Shown here: piece by piece, positions 1 to 8,599 of the stretch | Layout: each line of letters starts with the position of its first letter | How positions within the stretch are numbered: position 1 is the stretch's first letter | Assembly: GCA_030919125.1 (NCBI GenBank) | Contig: CP121470.1 | Location: 1,116,001-1,180,000, forward strand | Length of the DNA: 64,000 nt | Source: Methanoregula sp. SKADARSKE-2 | GTDB taxonomy: Archaea; Halobacteriota; Methanomicrobia; Methanomicrobiales; Methanospirillaceae | Direction of reading: 5' to 3' | Made by a program: the position numbers and the translations under genes | Notes under the pieces: model-generated | Database searches by the model: none | Seen by the model: only the letters and a program-made list of their open reading frames with translations | What the model was told of the DNA's origin: nothing

Positions 1-444
1 AGATGCTGCATGTACCTGGGTGATTATATCGCAATAGAGGAGCAGCTCGACCGGTTTACCTTTGCCTGCGAGTCCATCTCGACCGGTACCCCGTTTATCG
101 CTGAAGTCGATGAAGACAAGCGGGAGATCTTCCTGGATTTTACCTTCCCAAAGAGACATCCGACGGCCTGCCGGTTCCTCCGTCCGGACGGTGATCTTCT
201 CCGCTGCACCATCCACCGGGACAGCCCGGCCCAGTGCAAGTTTTACCGTTGTGTTGTAATGAAAATTTACGACCGTTCCGAAAACCGGATCGGGACCGTT
301 ACCGGGACCTTTTCATTGCATTCGGAGGATGCGAACCTGCGTAAAGTCTGGGAGAGGGCTGAACGCACCATTTCCGATAATGATCCGGATGCTGAATCCC
401 GGTTCCGGTCGTTCCTCGAGGAAGACGGGTACCTGGTCCGATAG
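1..444 (+). CDS. YkgJ-type cysteine-cluster protein (5' end outside window)
   Basis: The reading frame is open from base 1 and reads Arg-Cys-Cys directly before the first ATG (base 10), so the gene starts upstream of the window. Cysteines lie in the pattern CC (edge), TACRF, LLRC and QCKFYRC, the layout of the YkgJ/UPF0153 family of putative zinc- or iron-binding proteins. The C-terminal 50 residues are charged and probably helical. The biochemical role of the family is not established. Family assignment rests on the cysteine spacing; partner and pathway are unknown. Confidence 0.75.
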   Translation, partial: RCCMYLGDYIAIEEQLDRFTFACESISTGTPFIAEVDEDKREIFLDFTFPKRHPTACRFLRPDGDLLRCTIHRDSPAQCKFYRCVVMKIYDRSENRIGTVTGTFSLHSEDANLRKVWERAERTISDNDPDAESRFRSFLEEDGYLVR

Positions 445-615
445 CCCTTATTCCTAGTCCGAGGGCAGACCGTTTTCTGTTCTTGAGAAAGATAAGGACT
501 CTCTTATCTCTTGCCGTAACTGAAGTCCGGGAACGAATACACACGAGAGAACGACTCCGCAGACACTGGTCTTACAGGTAACTTCAAATCCGCGGAAAAA
601 GACCAGAAGAAAGAA

Positions 616-688
616 CGCCCAGGTCGGAATTCGAATCCGAGTCGATTGCGTGACAGGCAATCATGATAGGCCACTACACTACCTGGGC
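616..688 (-). tRNA. tRNA-Asp (GTC)
   Basis: On the minus strand the acceptor arms GCCCAGG and CCTGGGC pair perfectly. The anticodon stem ATTGC/GCAAT encloses the loop CTGTCAC, giving anticodon GTC. The T-arm carries TTCGAAT. The discriminator base is G and the length is 73 nt without encoded CCA. Confidence 0.95.
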
Positions 689-705
689 ATATGAGTAAAC
701 AGTTA

Positions 706-811
706 TCCCGCCTCCCAGATTCGAACCGGGGACATCGCGGTAGCCGCGCAGTTACCGATAGCGGTAAACCATTCTACAGCCGCGCACTCTACCAGGCTGA
801 GTTAAGGCGGG
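706..811 (-). tRNA. tRNA-Tyr (GTA) with intron
   Basis: Acceptor arms CCCGCCT/AGGCGGG give the C1-G72 pair typical of archaeal tRNA-Tyr, with discriminator A. The anticodon stem CGCGG/CCGCG brackets a loop reading CTGTAG, an insertion, then A, so the anticodon is GTA. The insertion at plus-strand 742-773 (32 nt) sits after position 37, the canonical archaeal intron site cut by the splicing endonuclease. Removing it leaves a 74-nt tRNA. It lies 17 bp upstream of tRNA-Asp on the same strand, so the two may be co-transcribed. Confidence 0.93.
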
Positions 812-972
812 GCACTGCTCTATAATGTTGGGGTAGTTTGGTATTAAACATATCGGAGAAGTTTCCAGAATCCCCGGTCTATAAGGGTCAGTTCCGGGAC
901 AATTTCTTGCGATCCGGGATTTCTTTAAATAATCCGCACTCCAATACAGGAGATGGATGACTCGCAAGGATT

Positions 973-2490
973 TTGTGGGGGATCGTCTTCTTTGTCGATA
1001 ACTCCGCACACGAGAGAGTAACTGTTTTTGACACAACACTCCGGGATGGGGAACAAACCCCGGGAGTAGCCCTCAGATTCGAGCAGAAACTTGAGATCGC
1101 TCGCCAGCTCTCCGATATCGGCGTCCATGTAATCGAGGCAGGCTTTCCTGCATCTTCGAAAGCCGAGAGAGAGATGGTAACAGCAATCAAAAAACTCGGA
1201 CTGGAAGCGAAGATCTGCGGGCTCGCCCGTTCCGTAAAAGCCGACATCGATGCCTGTCTTGATTGTGATGTGGACATGGTCCACGTCTTTATCCCCACAT
1301 CGGATATCCAGCGGGAGAACACGATCAACAAGAGCCGGGAGGAGGTTCTCGCGATAACGGCAGATATCATCGGGTACATCCGGGAGCACTCAGACCAATG
1401 CATATTCTCCGCTATGGACGCAACCCGGACAGACTGGGATTATCTTATCGAGGTCTTCCGGGCAGCGGCGGATGCCGGGGCAACGATCATCAATGTTCCT
1501 GATACGGTAGGCGTCATCTCGCCCTCGGCAATGAAGATGCTGATAGCCCGGATCAACCGGGACGTGGACTGCCCCATCGACGTCCACTGCCACAATGACC
1601 TCGGGCTTGCGGTCGCAAACACGATCGCGGCGGTCGAGGCAGGTGCCTCGCAGGTGCAGGTTACGATCAATGGGATTGGCGAACGCGCGGGGAATGCAGA
1701 TCTCGCACAGACCGTCATGATCCTGGAGTCGATGTACCGGATAAAAACCGGAATCAGGAAGGAGCGACTGGTCGAGACCTCGCGCCTCATCTCCCGGTTC
1801 ACCGGCATCGCCATACCGCCCATTCAGCCTGTTGTTGGGGAGAACGTCTTCTCCCACGAGAGCGGCATCCACTCCTACGGGGTCATGAAATGTTCGGAGA
1901 CATTCGAACCGGGTATCATGACCCCTGAGATGGTTGGCCACCGGAGGCGGCTGACGCTCGGGAAGCATGTCGGCCGCCATGCGGTACGCCAGATACTCGC
2001 CGATGTCCATATTGTACCGACCGATCCCCAGATCGACGTCATTGTTGAGAAGGTCAAAGCAGTTGCCAACAAGGGGAAACGGGTTACCGATACAGACCTC
2101 TACGAGATCGCGGAGAGCGTGATGGGAATAGAACTGAACCACAAGGCTTTCGCACTCGAAGATATCGCCATCATGACCGGCAACCATGTCATCCCTACGG
2201 CAAGCGTCAGGGCAAAAGTGAAGGGAACGGACCATGTCTTCTCTGCAACCGGCAACGGGCCGGTCGATGCAGCACTCAAGGCAATCCTCGGTACCGCCCC
2301 CTCCCGGATACAACTAAAGGAGTTTAACATTCAAGCAATTTCCGGGGGATCGGATGCGATCTGCCACGTGACGATTGCAGTCGAGGACGATCATGGGAAG
2401 ATATTCGATGCCAGCGGGAGCGGGGACGACATTGTTCTTGCCTCGGTCGAAGCGATGGTCAACGCGGTCAATCTGGTCGACAGGGCCTGA
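973..2490 (+). CDS. leuA: 2-isopropylmalate synthase (LeuA/CimA family)
   Basis: A 505-residue acyltransferase of the HMGL-like family that condenses acetyl-CoA with a 2-oxo acid; LeuA makes 2-isopropylmalate for leucine. The signature DTTLRDGEQTPGV lies near residue 22, the metal-binding HCHND near 206 and GIGERAGNA near 236; residues beyond about 370 form the LeuA dimer/allosteric domain (GTGNGPVDAA-like segment). The segment EAGFPASSK resembles LeuA more than methanogen CimA, but citramalate synthase is the main alternative. The only in-frame start is TTG at 973, with a stop at 958. It is monocistronic, following tRNA genes on the opposite strand. Confidence 0.85.
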   Translation: MWGIVFFVDNSAHERVTVFDTTLRDGEQTPGVALRFEQKLEIARQLSDIGVHVIEAGFPASSKAEREMVTAIKKLGLEAKICGLARSVKADIDACLDCDVDMVHVFIPTSDIQRENTINKSREEVLAITADIIGYIREHSDQCIFSAMDATRTDWDYLIEVFRAAADAGATIINVPDTVGVISPSAMKMLIARINRDVDCPIDVHCHNDLGLAVANTIAAVEAGASQVQVTINGIGERAGNADLAQTVMILESMYRIKTGIRKERLVETSRLISRFTGIAIPPIQPVVGENVFSHESGIHSYGVMKCSETFEPGIMTPEMVGHRRRLTLGKHVGRHAVRQILADVHIVPTDPQIDVIVEKVKAVANKGKRVTDTDLYEIAESVMGIELNHKAFALEDIAIMTGNHVIPTASVRAKVKGTDHVFSATGNGPVDAALKAILGTAPSRIQLKEFNIQAISGGSDAICHVTIAVEDDHGKIFDASGSGDDIVLASVEAMVNAVNLVDRA

Positions 2491-2494
2491 TCAC

Positions 2495-3115
2495 TCACTC
2501 CATTTTCAGTTCGCTGTTCCTGATGGTCACCAGCAGATCGAGAGCGGTTCCGTATCCGTACAGCGCTGCCCGGGTCGAGAGCTTTTCGATAATCTCATCC
2601 GTAGATGCAAGATAACGACGGGTAAACCTGCCGTTTCTTCCTGCTGAATCGAGAAGGTTGTCGATGCGATCGCAGAGCTTGACGAGCGTGGCTTCGGGAG
2701 GGGCATTGAGGATACGGTCGATGCTGTCCGAGAGCCGCGCCCCTTTACCCCGGATGGTATTTTTCTTGGTCAGTGCATCTAAAATAGCACCCATCTCGAC
2801 CTTCTCATCAGGTATAAGGGACAGGGAGAAGAGGAGAGAATCAGTTTTCATGATCCATTCGGGAGTGCAGTCCTCATACACATCGTGGAGCCATGCCGAC
2901 ATGATTGCGATATGGGAACCGCCAAACATACCGGTAAGGGCGGCTACTTTTGCCGGGTGGCTGATAAACGGGGTCTGACGGTCTCTCCGGAACTGCCCTT
3001 TATGAGCCCGGGTGGCATGATCTGCAACTACTTTGATGGCGAGAAGACGGCGGGCAGGATCCTGCCTGACAAAGTCCGGAGGCTCACCCATAGTTAGAAA
3101 ATCCGCAGGGATCAT
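2495..3115 (-). CDS. RelA/SpoT-like HD-domain hydrolase (small alarmone hydrolase type)
   Basis: About 206 residues with the HD layout of the RSH hydrolase domain: a helix with H-KGQ (near 38-41), ISHP (near 53), AWLHD (near 77) followed by YEDC. This is the metal-binding set seen in SpoT hydrolase and MESH1-type enzymes that remove the 3'-pyrophosphate of (p)ppGpp. No synthetase or TGS domain is present. I chose ATG 3115, preceded by AAAGG; a GTG at 3142 would add nine residues. It is convergent with leuA, with a 4-bp gap, and is the last gene behind pfdB. Its substrate in archaea is unproven. Confidence 0.75.
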   Translation of the reverse strand: MIPADFLTMGEPPDFVRQDPARRLLAIKVVADHATRAHKGQFRRDRQTPFISHPAKVAALTGMFGGSHIAIMSAWLHDVYEDCTPEWIMKTDSLLFSLSLIPDEKVEMGAILDALTKKNTIRGKGARLSDSIDRILNAPPEATLVKLCDRIDNLLDSAGRNGRFTRRYLASTDEIIEKLSTRAALYGYGTALDLLVTIRNSELKME

Positions 3116-3177
3116 TGAAGTGCCTTTCGCGGTTTTTAACACGCTGAGGCGCCTGAACTGATGCCGTTTAAAAAAAA

Positions 3178-3540
3178 TTATGCAGCCTGCGGGGCGCTCT
3201 TGCCCTCGAGGGCCGCTTTGATCTGGGCCTGAAGCTGCTCGAACTTGCCCTGAAGCATCTGTTCCTGGCGCTCAAGGGATTTGATCCTGAGTTCCAGAGT
3301 CTCGACCTTCTCAGTGAGTTTTGTGTTTACGACAGTTTTTTTCTTCTGCATCATGACCGTGCCGACGCTCATGTACATTACCGCGTCTTCAGCAGAGTCG
3401 CTGATCTCTTCCTGGGCACGCTTCGCCTCGCGGACTGCCATCTCGTACTGGGCTTTCTGCGAGAGGACGGTCTGGAGCTGTTGCTGGATCTGCTGGAGCA
3501 TGCCGAGCTGGGTCTGCACTTTGGGTGAGATATTGTTCAT
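3178..3540 (-). CDS. pfdB: prefoldin beta subunit
   Basis: A 120-residue protein with N- and C-terminal coiled coils (heptads in residues 1-45 and 75-115) around a short beta-hairpin (VMYMSVGTVMMQKK), the fold of prefoldin beta. Archaeal prefoldin is an alpha2-beta4 hexamer that hands unfolded proteins to the thermosome. It ends the eL15-to-Pcc1 superoperon, its usual place in archaea. The alpha partner is encoded in this window at 41270-41719. Confidence 0.93.
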   Translation of the reverse strand: MNNISPKVQTQLGMLQQIQQQLQTVLSQKAQYEMAVREAKRAQEEISDSAEDAVMYMSVGTVMMQKKKTVVNTKLTEKVETLELRIKSLERQEQMLQGKFEQLQAQIKAALEGKSAPQAA

Positions 3541-3843
3541 AATCTGGTCTCTCCTTTACGTTGAACAGTAATCTGGATCTGGGACTCTCGGGTGCAGAAC
3601 TGCACCACCCCAATCTTCAGGTAGTGTTGATCGCACGATGACATAAAAGATAGCGTGGAACCTGCAGACAATACGAGATAAAAATCTGAATCTCTGCCGG
3701 TCATCAGCAACCATTGCCCGGAAGATCGGGCAAAACGCGTGATGCTCAGAAAATCTCCAGCAGAAGAACAGGCAACCCATCCCTCCAGAGAGCAGCCAGG
3801 GGGACCGGCGGGATAAGGATCCGGCAAAGTCTTAACGGATGTT
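3541..3843. other. intergenic region with a perfect 7+7 dyad
   Basis: No convincing gene in this 303-bp gap between pcc1 and pfdB. A perfect inverted repeat lies at 3591-3606: GGTGCAG, spacer AA, CTGCACC, about 50 bp upstream of the pfdB start. It could be an operator or an RNA hairpin in the pfdB leader. Archaeal superoperons often carry a DUF3194 gene near here; I could not read one in any frame. Confidence 0.4.
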
Positions 3844-4107
3844 TTACGTCCGGGATGACATAGACTCTCCCATAATCTGGTGCATCTCCTCAGCGACATT
3901 CACCAACCGGAGGCCCATATTCAGCGCAGCGCGCAAAGCAGCGGTATCCTGCGCCTCAACTTTGAGGATAAGGACGTTTCCGCATTCTACATGGCATGTT
4001 GTCGTGGACCGGGAATTTACCTCCTCGGAGAGCTCGGGCTCGACAGCCTTGAGAATCTTTTCGGCATTGTCAGACCGGAACCGGAAGACTGCTTCTGCAT
4101 GCGGCAT
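3844..4107 (-). CDS. pcc1: KEOPS complex subunit Pcc1
   Basis: An 87-residue small alpha/beta protein matching the Pcc1/CTAG family by length, sequence pattern (AEAVFRF near the start, then AALRAALNMGLRLV, a long helix) and location beside rpoP and pfdB. Pcc1 is the dimerising subunit of KEOPS, which makes N6-threonylcarbamoyladenosine at tRNA position 37 and helps dock tRNA. I chose ATG 4107; an in-frame TTG at 4134 would add nine residues. The promoter-like AT-rich tract near 4146 fits a short leader. Confidence 0.85.
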   Translation of the reverse strand: MPHAEAVFRFRSDNAEKILKAVEPELSEEVNSRSTTTCHVECGNVLILKVEAQDTAALRAALNMGLRLVNVAEEMHQIMGESMSSRT

Positions 4108-4189
4108 GGAATGTATAATGGAATCTATGCACAAAAAATGATAATAAATATTGGGGAACCGGTCTTACCGGTTACAGGAAAAGGCCCGG

Positions 4190-4324
4190 TTACCGGGACT
4201 TGAGTTCCTTGATAGCGGCGCCGCGCTCTTTGAAGAGGATCCGGTGTCCACAGTAGGGGCACCGGACGTTGACGTCGATCTCAACCTTCTGTTTGCACCG
4301 TGCGCACTTGTATGAACTTGCCAT
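4190..4324 (-). CDS. rpoP: DNA-directed RNA polymerase subunit P (Rpb12)
   Basis: A 44-residue gene. It starts [10 protein letters not shown] and contains the zinc-ribbon cysteines YKCARC and VRCPYC, followed by GHRILFKER, the Rpb12/RpoP signature. The subunit binds one zinc and helps hold Rpb3/Rpb10 in the polymerase assembly platform. It lies 15 bp after the eL37Ae gene and ahead of pcc1, the conserved archaeal order. Confidence 0.95.
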   Translation of the reverse strand: MASSYKCARCKQKVEIDVNVRCPYCGHRILFKERGAAIKELKSR

Positions 4325-4339
4325 TCGGGATCCTGTGCC

Positions 4340-4636
4340 CTACTTGCGGCCTTCTGCAATTGTCCGGTCAATTGCCCGCTGGACAATCTTCATAGCGGGG
4401 GTCTGCGGCTGGTAGGTACCGCCCGCGAACTTGTAACCGCACTTCCGGCATCCCCAGATACCGGTGCCCAGGCGGGAAACCGATTCCATATCGCACTTGG
4501 GGCAGCGGTGGAGCTTTCCGGAGATTGCTTCGATCTCGGCGACTCGCTTGCGCACGAATCTTCCGTACCTGCAGCCGAAACGACCGGCACTGCCGGTGAC
4601 TTTTCCCTTTGCCTTGTGAGTTGACAATTTTGCCAT
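4340..4636 (-). CDS. rpl37ae: large ribosomal subunit protein eL37Ae (L37Ae/eL43)
   Basis: A 98-residue protein beginning MAKLSTHKAKGKV. It has a C4 zinc finger, HRCPKC and WGCRKCGYKF, near residues 42-64, and a C-terminal helix. It is a structural zinc-ribbon protein of the large subunit. The chosen ATG at 4636 matches the family N-terminus; an upstream in-frame ATG at 4654 would add six residues. It sits directly after the SBDS gene, where archaeal exosome genes normally intervene. Confidence 0.95.
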   Translation of the reverse strand: MAKLSTHKAKGKVTGSAGRFGCRYGRFVRKRVAEIEAISGKLHRCPKCDMESVSRLGTGIWGCRKCGYKFAGGTYQPQTPAMKIVQRAIDRTIAEGRK

Positions 4637-4681
4637 GTTAAAATCCTCTCGCAATCTGTCTTCTCTAATTTGTTCTTACGG

Positions 4682-5386
4682 CTAATATACTTGATTGAGG
4701 ATCTTGACCTGCCCATCCCCTTTTGAGAGCTTGTTAATGAGGTCATAAAACTCGACCTGGATGCCGGCCGGGATCCGTACGACACAGACCCATGAGCCGT
4801 CTTTTAACCACTCGTCCTTTTCCATGATCGATCCGGCCGCAATGTCCCCGTAGGCTTTTGCCGCAAAATCGGGTGGGATCTTTATTGCGAGCCGAAGTTC
4901 CTCGAACCGGATAGGGAGGAGAGGACGCAGGGCCTTGACAACCTCTTTGACCTGTTCATCGAGATGCTTGAAAGGGTCGATATTGACCCGGGCCTCTTCC
5001 ATTGCCATCTCGATACGGTGAACCGGGTGGGGATGCCCGGTCTGCGGATTGACCGCATTCCGCGAGATGAAGGTCACCACCTGCCGGCGCCTCTCCTCGA
5101 CCATATGCTTCCGCTGATCGGCAGTGAGGTGGATCTCACCTCTCTCAATGATCTTCCGGGCCACCGTGGTAAAATCGGTGGTATGGAAGACCTTCATCAG
5201 GGATTCATCGGATGCCCGGGTCGCTTTCGAGGCATTGCCAAAGACATTGAGCGCGGCTACGACATCCTCGATATCCACGGGCTGGCCCTGCCGCACAAGG
5301 GCAGCCTGATCGGGGTCAACGAGGATCTCGAACTTCTCCCCGAAACTCTCGAGCCGTGCTACCACTGCGTTATCGAGCAGTATCAT
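4682..5386 (-). CDS. sdo1: ribosome maturation protein SBDS/Sdo1
   Basis: A 234-residue protein of the usual length for archaeal SBDS. The N-terminal FYSH domain (residues 1-90, with EKFEILVDPD and QPVDIEDVVA), a central helical bundle (HLTADQRKHMVEER; NPQTGHPHP) and a ferredoxin-like third domain (PIRFEELRLAIKIPPD) follow in order. In eukaryotes SBDS releases eIF6 from 60S subunits; a similar role is inferred in archaea. It starts 6 bp after psmA stops, so the two are translationally close. Confidence 0.95.
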   Translation of the reverse strand: MILLDNAVVARLESFGEKFEILVDPDQAALVRQGQPVDIEDVVAALNVFGNASKATRASDESLMKVFHTTDFTTVARKIIERGEIHLTADQRKHMVEERRRQVVTFISRNAVNPQTGHPHPVHRIEMAMEEARVNIDPFKHLDEQVKEVVKALRPLLPIRFEELRLAIKIPPDFAAKAYGDIAAGSIMEKDEWLKDGSWVCVVRIPAGIQVEFYDLINKLSKGDGQVKILNQVY

Positions 5387-5392
5387 GAAGGA

Positions 5393-6115
5393 TCACTGCT
5401 TGAATTGTCCGACGTAGGTTGCGACTTCTTCGCGGCTCATCTTGCGGAAGACCGGGTCCTCCTTTGCAATGACACCTATCTCGACCGTGTCCACATCGAA
5501 CTTGCCCTCTGTTGCCGAGTGGAGCGCCTTGAGACCGAGGAGGATTGCATCCTTCATCATCGTTTCTGGGTTGTACTCCTCCTCAAAGACCTTCATAGCT
5601 GCCGGGCGCCCGATACCGATACCGGTTGCCTTGTACTCAAGAAGCGTACCGGAGGGGTCGGTCTCAAAGAGCCTGCATTCGCCATCGCTCACACCTGCAA
5701 TGAGGAGCGCTGTGCCGTACGGGCGGATACCCCCGTACTGGGTGAGGGTCTGCATGTGATCGCAGAGTTTCTTTGCCAGTGCCTCGACCTCGATCTTCTC
5801 GTCATACGAGACACGGTTGATCTGGCACTCGACCCGGGCCCGGTCGACAAGGGCCCGGGCATCGCCAACAAGCCCTGATGATGCCACCCCGATGTGGTCG
5901 TCGATCTTGAAGATCTTCTCTATAGATGAGGCTTCAAGGAGCTTCGAGCTGACGCGCTTATCAACAATAAGGACAATCCCGTCTTTTGCCTTGATACCAA
6001 CCGCGGTTGTCCCGCGCTTTACGGCTTCCCGGGCATATTCCACCTGGTACAGCCTTCCGTCAGGCGAAAAAACGGTAATCGCCCGATCATATCCCATCTG
6101 ATATTGTGGTTGCAT
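5393..6115 (-). CDS. psmA: 20S proteasome alpha subunit
   Basis: A 240-residue protein. The alpha-type signature [20 protein letters not shown] occupies residues 9-28, the N-terminal gate segment and H0 helix that cover the proteasome pore. [10 protein letters not shown] and [19 protein letters not shown] follow as in archaeal PsmA. It forms the outer heptameric rings; the beta subunit is not in this window. The stop overlaps nothing but lies 6 bp before sdo1, and its ATG abuts the stop of the Pop5 gene. Confidence 0.97.
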   Translation of the reverse strand: MQPQYQMGYDRAITVFSPDGRLYQVEYAREAVKRGTTAVGIKAKDGIVLIVDKRVSSKLLEASSIEKIFKIDDHIGVASSGLVGDARALVDRARVECQINRVSYDEKIEVEALAKKLCDHMQTLTQYGGIRPYGTALLIAGVSDGECRLFETDPSGTLLEYKATGIGIGRPAAMKVFEEEYNPETMMKDAILLGLKALHSATEGKFDVDTVEIGVIAKEDPVFRKMSREEVATYVGQFKQ

Positions 6116-6672
6116 TAGGATTCCTCCAGATCTTCGCTTGTCAAGAACAATCGGTTTGTGTTTTTAAATCCCTTTTCAATTAGATTAACCTTCTTTCCCT
6201 CACAGTGCACTGCCATAAATTTTTTGCCTGCAATAGAAATTTCCGGTGTCTCCACACCTTCCGTGCCTCCTCCCTCACCCGATCTTCCCAGACTCCCGCC
6301 ACCGGAACCTTCAGCCCCTGCCACCTTCTTCACCGGTTCCCGGGAACGGATCCGTTGCCGGAGGCTGGCCATTGTTCCCGAGAAGGCAACGGGTCGCAGG
6401 GTAATCCGTACATCCCTGCACGAGGTAATGGTAGAAATGGCAAGCGCAAGATCCCCTTCGGCACCTCTCCGACACCGGATAATGACGTGTCCTTTTTCTG
6501 CGGCAACAACTGCCTGCGCCACAACCGCTGCTTCGGCATCACCCCAGAGCGAGGTGACCGCATCCGATATCGCATAATAGAGATCCTTCTGTTCGGGAAT
6601 CACATCGTCCGGCTCAATCCGGGCAAGCAGGTACCGCTTCTTCTCCCGCAGAGTGGGTGGACGGGGGCTCAC
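6115..6672 (-). CDS. rnp2: RNase P protein component 2 (Pop5/Rpp14) with C-terminal extension
   Basis: Residues 1-115 match archaeal Pop5: an N-terminal [14 protein letters not shown], then a ferredoxin-like fold with [10 protein letters not shown]. Pop5 and Rpp30 pair as the catalytic-domain cofactor of RNase P, which trims tRNA 5' ends. At 185 residues it is longer than the usual 110-150. A Gly/Ser-rich linker (about 119-137) leads to an extra basic module of about 45 residues beginning [19 protein letters not shown]. Its start overlaps the rpp30 stop by 4 bp, indicating coupled translation. Confidence 0.88.
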   Translation of the reverse strand: MSPRPPTLREKKRYLLARIEPDDVIPEQKDLYYAISDAVTSLWGDAEAAVVAQAVVAAEKGHVIIRCRRGAEGDLALAISTITSCRDVRITLRPVAFSGTMASLRQRIRSREPVKKVAGAEGSGGGSLGRSGEGGGTEGVETPEISIAGKKFMAVHCEGKKVNLIEKGFKNTNRLFLTSEDLEES

Positions 6673-7313
6673 CGGATCACCTTCACAGCCACATTCCGTG
6701 GATCAGTTACTCTTCCGATACTGTCAAGTGCCGCTTCCACATCCGGCTCATCCATCCCCACGAGCGAGCAGAGACCGGTAATCTCCCGAACCGACCGCAT
6801 CTCAAGGATAGACCGGGCGTGGGACGATAGGGTGACCGGAAACCCGAACCGCCCGGCAAACATCAGGATGTCCCGGTACCGATGGATCGCCCGCTGGCGT
6901 CCGATCCCCCGCCCGGATATGATGGGGGAGAGGTCGAGATCGAGCACGACACCGTTATCCGCCGCCATCTTTGCGGTCACGTGATCGAACGCTTTCTTGT
7001 CAGCGGTATGGATTCCCGTCAGGCAGTGAAGACCTTTGATCCCGATGACCGCCCGGTTGAACCCGTTATCCCCGGCAAGGACCGATATGACCCTGCCTTT
7101 GTCCCGGGCCCGCTTGACCTGGTTGATAACCTCCCGGGCCGTGCGGTCCCGGAGAAGAGTGCCGCCGATGATCTCCACCCCGGCGTATTCTCCAGAAGGG
7201 GCATCGATGGCAACTATGCTGTCGAAACCAAGTTCACCGGCTTCAAGCGCAAGCCGCCGCACTGACGAGTCGCCAAGCGGATACGGGCAGACACAGGCAT
7301 CGGTTATCTTCAT
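6669..7313 (-). CDS. rnp3: RNase P protein component 3 (Rpp30)
   Basis: A 214-residue PHP-like TIM-barrel protein beginning MKITDACVCPYP. Strands such as FDSIVAID and VLDLDLSPII and the HARS segment fit Rpp30. It binds Pop5 in archaeal RNase P. Gene order eL15-Rpp30-Pop5-PsmA-SBDS and the 4-bp overlap with Pop5 support the assignment. Archaeal homologues are usually 210-240 residues, so this one is full length. Confidence 0.92.
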   Translation of the reverse strand: MKITDACVCPYPLGDSSVRRLALEAGELGFDSIVAIDAPSGEYAGVEIIGGTLLRDRTAREVINQVKRARDKGRVISVLAGDNGFNRAVIGIKGLHCLTGIHTADKKAFDHVTAKMAADNGVVLDLDLSPIISGRGIGRQRAIHRYRDILMFAGRFGFPVTLSSHARSILEMRSVREITGLCSLVGMDEPDVEAALDSIGRVTDPRNVAVKVIR

Positions 7314-7345
7314 GAGCTAAGCGTTTGCGTAAAAAAAGAATAAGA

Positions 7346-7936
7346 TTATTTGCCCTGGTTCGCATGAGAGCGAATGCTCGGGCGGGTCTTCTCCGTACCC
7401 TTGCCGCGGTATAACATGCCCCGGCCCTTCAAGCCGGCAGAGGTCTTGCCGCGCTCCGCACGACCGCGGTGTACCGGGTCTGCCATCCATGCAAGGTTCT
7501 TGTCTGCACGGATCGAGGGGTGGTGACCGTCGACGAGGATAACTTCATAGTATTTCAGTTTCCCGTCCTGCCCTACCCAGTAGGAGTTGAGAACTTCCAT
7601 GTTCGGGAACTTCTTCGAGGCGCGCTCCTCTGCGATCCTCTGGATGCTCTTTCCTGCGGTGAGCTTATTCTTACCCATCCGGGCTGAACGGCGTGCGCGG
7701 ACGTATCGGGATGCCCGGCGGCCCCCCCGGCGGACCTGGACACGTGCAATGGCAATGCCCTGCTTTGCCTTGTAGCCGAGCGAGCGTGCGCGGTCGATAC
7801 GGGTCGGGCGCTCGATGCGCACGACACTGCCTTCACGGCGCCATTCCTGCATCCGGTTCCAGAGGAGTTCCTTGACCCCGCTCTCTGCCGGTACTTTCCA
7901 TGCCTCCCTGACGAAGGCGTACATTGACTTTACCAT
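7346..7936 (-). CDS. rpl15e: large ribosomal subunit protein eL15 (L15e)
   Basis: A 196-residue very basic protein with hallmark stretches [38 protein letters not shown] and [19 protein letters not shown]. It is a core large-subunit protein found in archaea and eukaryotes. It is the first gene of the superoperon running to pfdB; upstream of its start (8000-8030) lies an AT-rich tract suited to a promoter. Confidence 0.97.
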   Translation of the reverse strand: MVKSMYAFVREAWKVPAESGVKELLWNRMQEWRREGSVVRIERPTRIDRARSLGYKAKQGIAIARVQVRRGGRRASRYVRARRSARMGKNKLTAGKSIQRIAEERASKKFPNMEVLNSYWVGQDGKLKYYEVILVDGHHPSIRADKNLAWMADPVHRGRAERGKTSAGLKGRGMLYRGKGTEKTRPSIRSHANQGK

Positions 7937-8128
7937 GGTACTCTCCTAAGGTTCGGCCCAAAGAGGGCTACATTCCTTCTCACACGGGACGGATCCCGCA
8001 TTCCTATATACTACGACCGGGAGGGTATTAAAAGTACGCCGGATTTCCGGGGGATACAAATGATCGTGATATCGGAACTTTCCCCTGGATCTTCTCCATG
8101 AAATTATGAGGCAGTCTGGTTTTTGGGG

Positions 8129-8599
8129 TCAGCACCCCTTCTTCTTTTCCAGGACCCGGATCCCCTCGATCCGGGTTACCGGATACTGCCCATCCTTATC
8201 TTTCTCCGCCGACTTCACCATGTCCCAGATCGTGAGGAGAGCAACCGCTACCCCGGTCAGCGCCTCCATCTCGATCCCGGTCTTGCCGGTCATCTTCACC
8301 CGGACCGTCGCCTCGATGAAATCCCCACGTTCGACAAAATCCACAGAAACCGAACTGATGGGAATGGGATGGCACATCGGGATCAGGTCTGACGTATTCT
8401 TGACCGCCATGGTAGCAGCAACCCGGGCGGTGGCAAGGACATTCCCCTTTACGACCGTGCCCTCGCGGATAGCGGCAAGGGTCTCGGGCCGAAGAGAGAT
8501 CTTACCGGAAGCGGTCGCCTCGCGGGCCACATCGCCTTTCCCGCTGATATCCACCATCTGCGCCTTCTCATCCTGTATGTGCGAAAATTCCACCATCAT
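8129..8599 (-). CDS. moaC: cyclic pyranopterin monophosphate synthase MoaC
   Basis: A 156-residue protein with [18 protein letters not shown] near the start and [12 protein letters not shown], the MoaC active-site region, followed by [25 protein letters not shown] and a KD(K)DGQYP segment. MoaC converts the MoaA product to cPMP in molybdopterin synthesis, needed here for formate dehydrogenase and formylmethanofuran dehydrogenase. Its start overlaps the stop of the NAD(P)HX-repair gene by 4 bp. MoaE and MoaD lie 42 kb away. Confidence 0.95.
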   Translation of the reverse strand: MMVEFSHIQDEKAQMVDISGKGDVAREATASGKISLRPETLAAIREGTVVKGNVLATARVAATMAVKNTSDLIPMCHPIPISSVSVDFVERGDFIEATVRVKMTGKTGIEMEALTGVAVALLTIWDMVKSAEKDKDGQYPVTRIEGIRVLEKKKGC

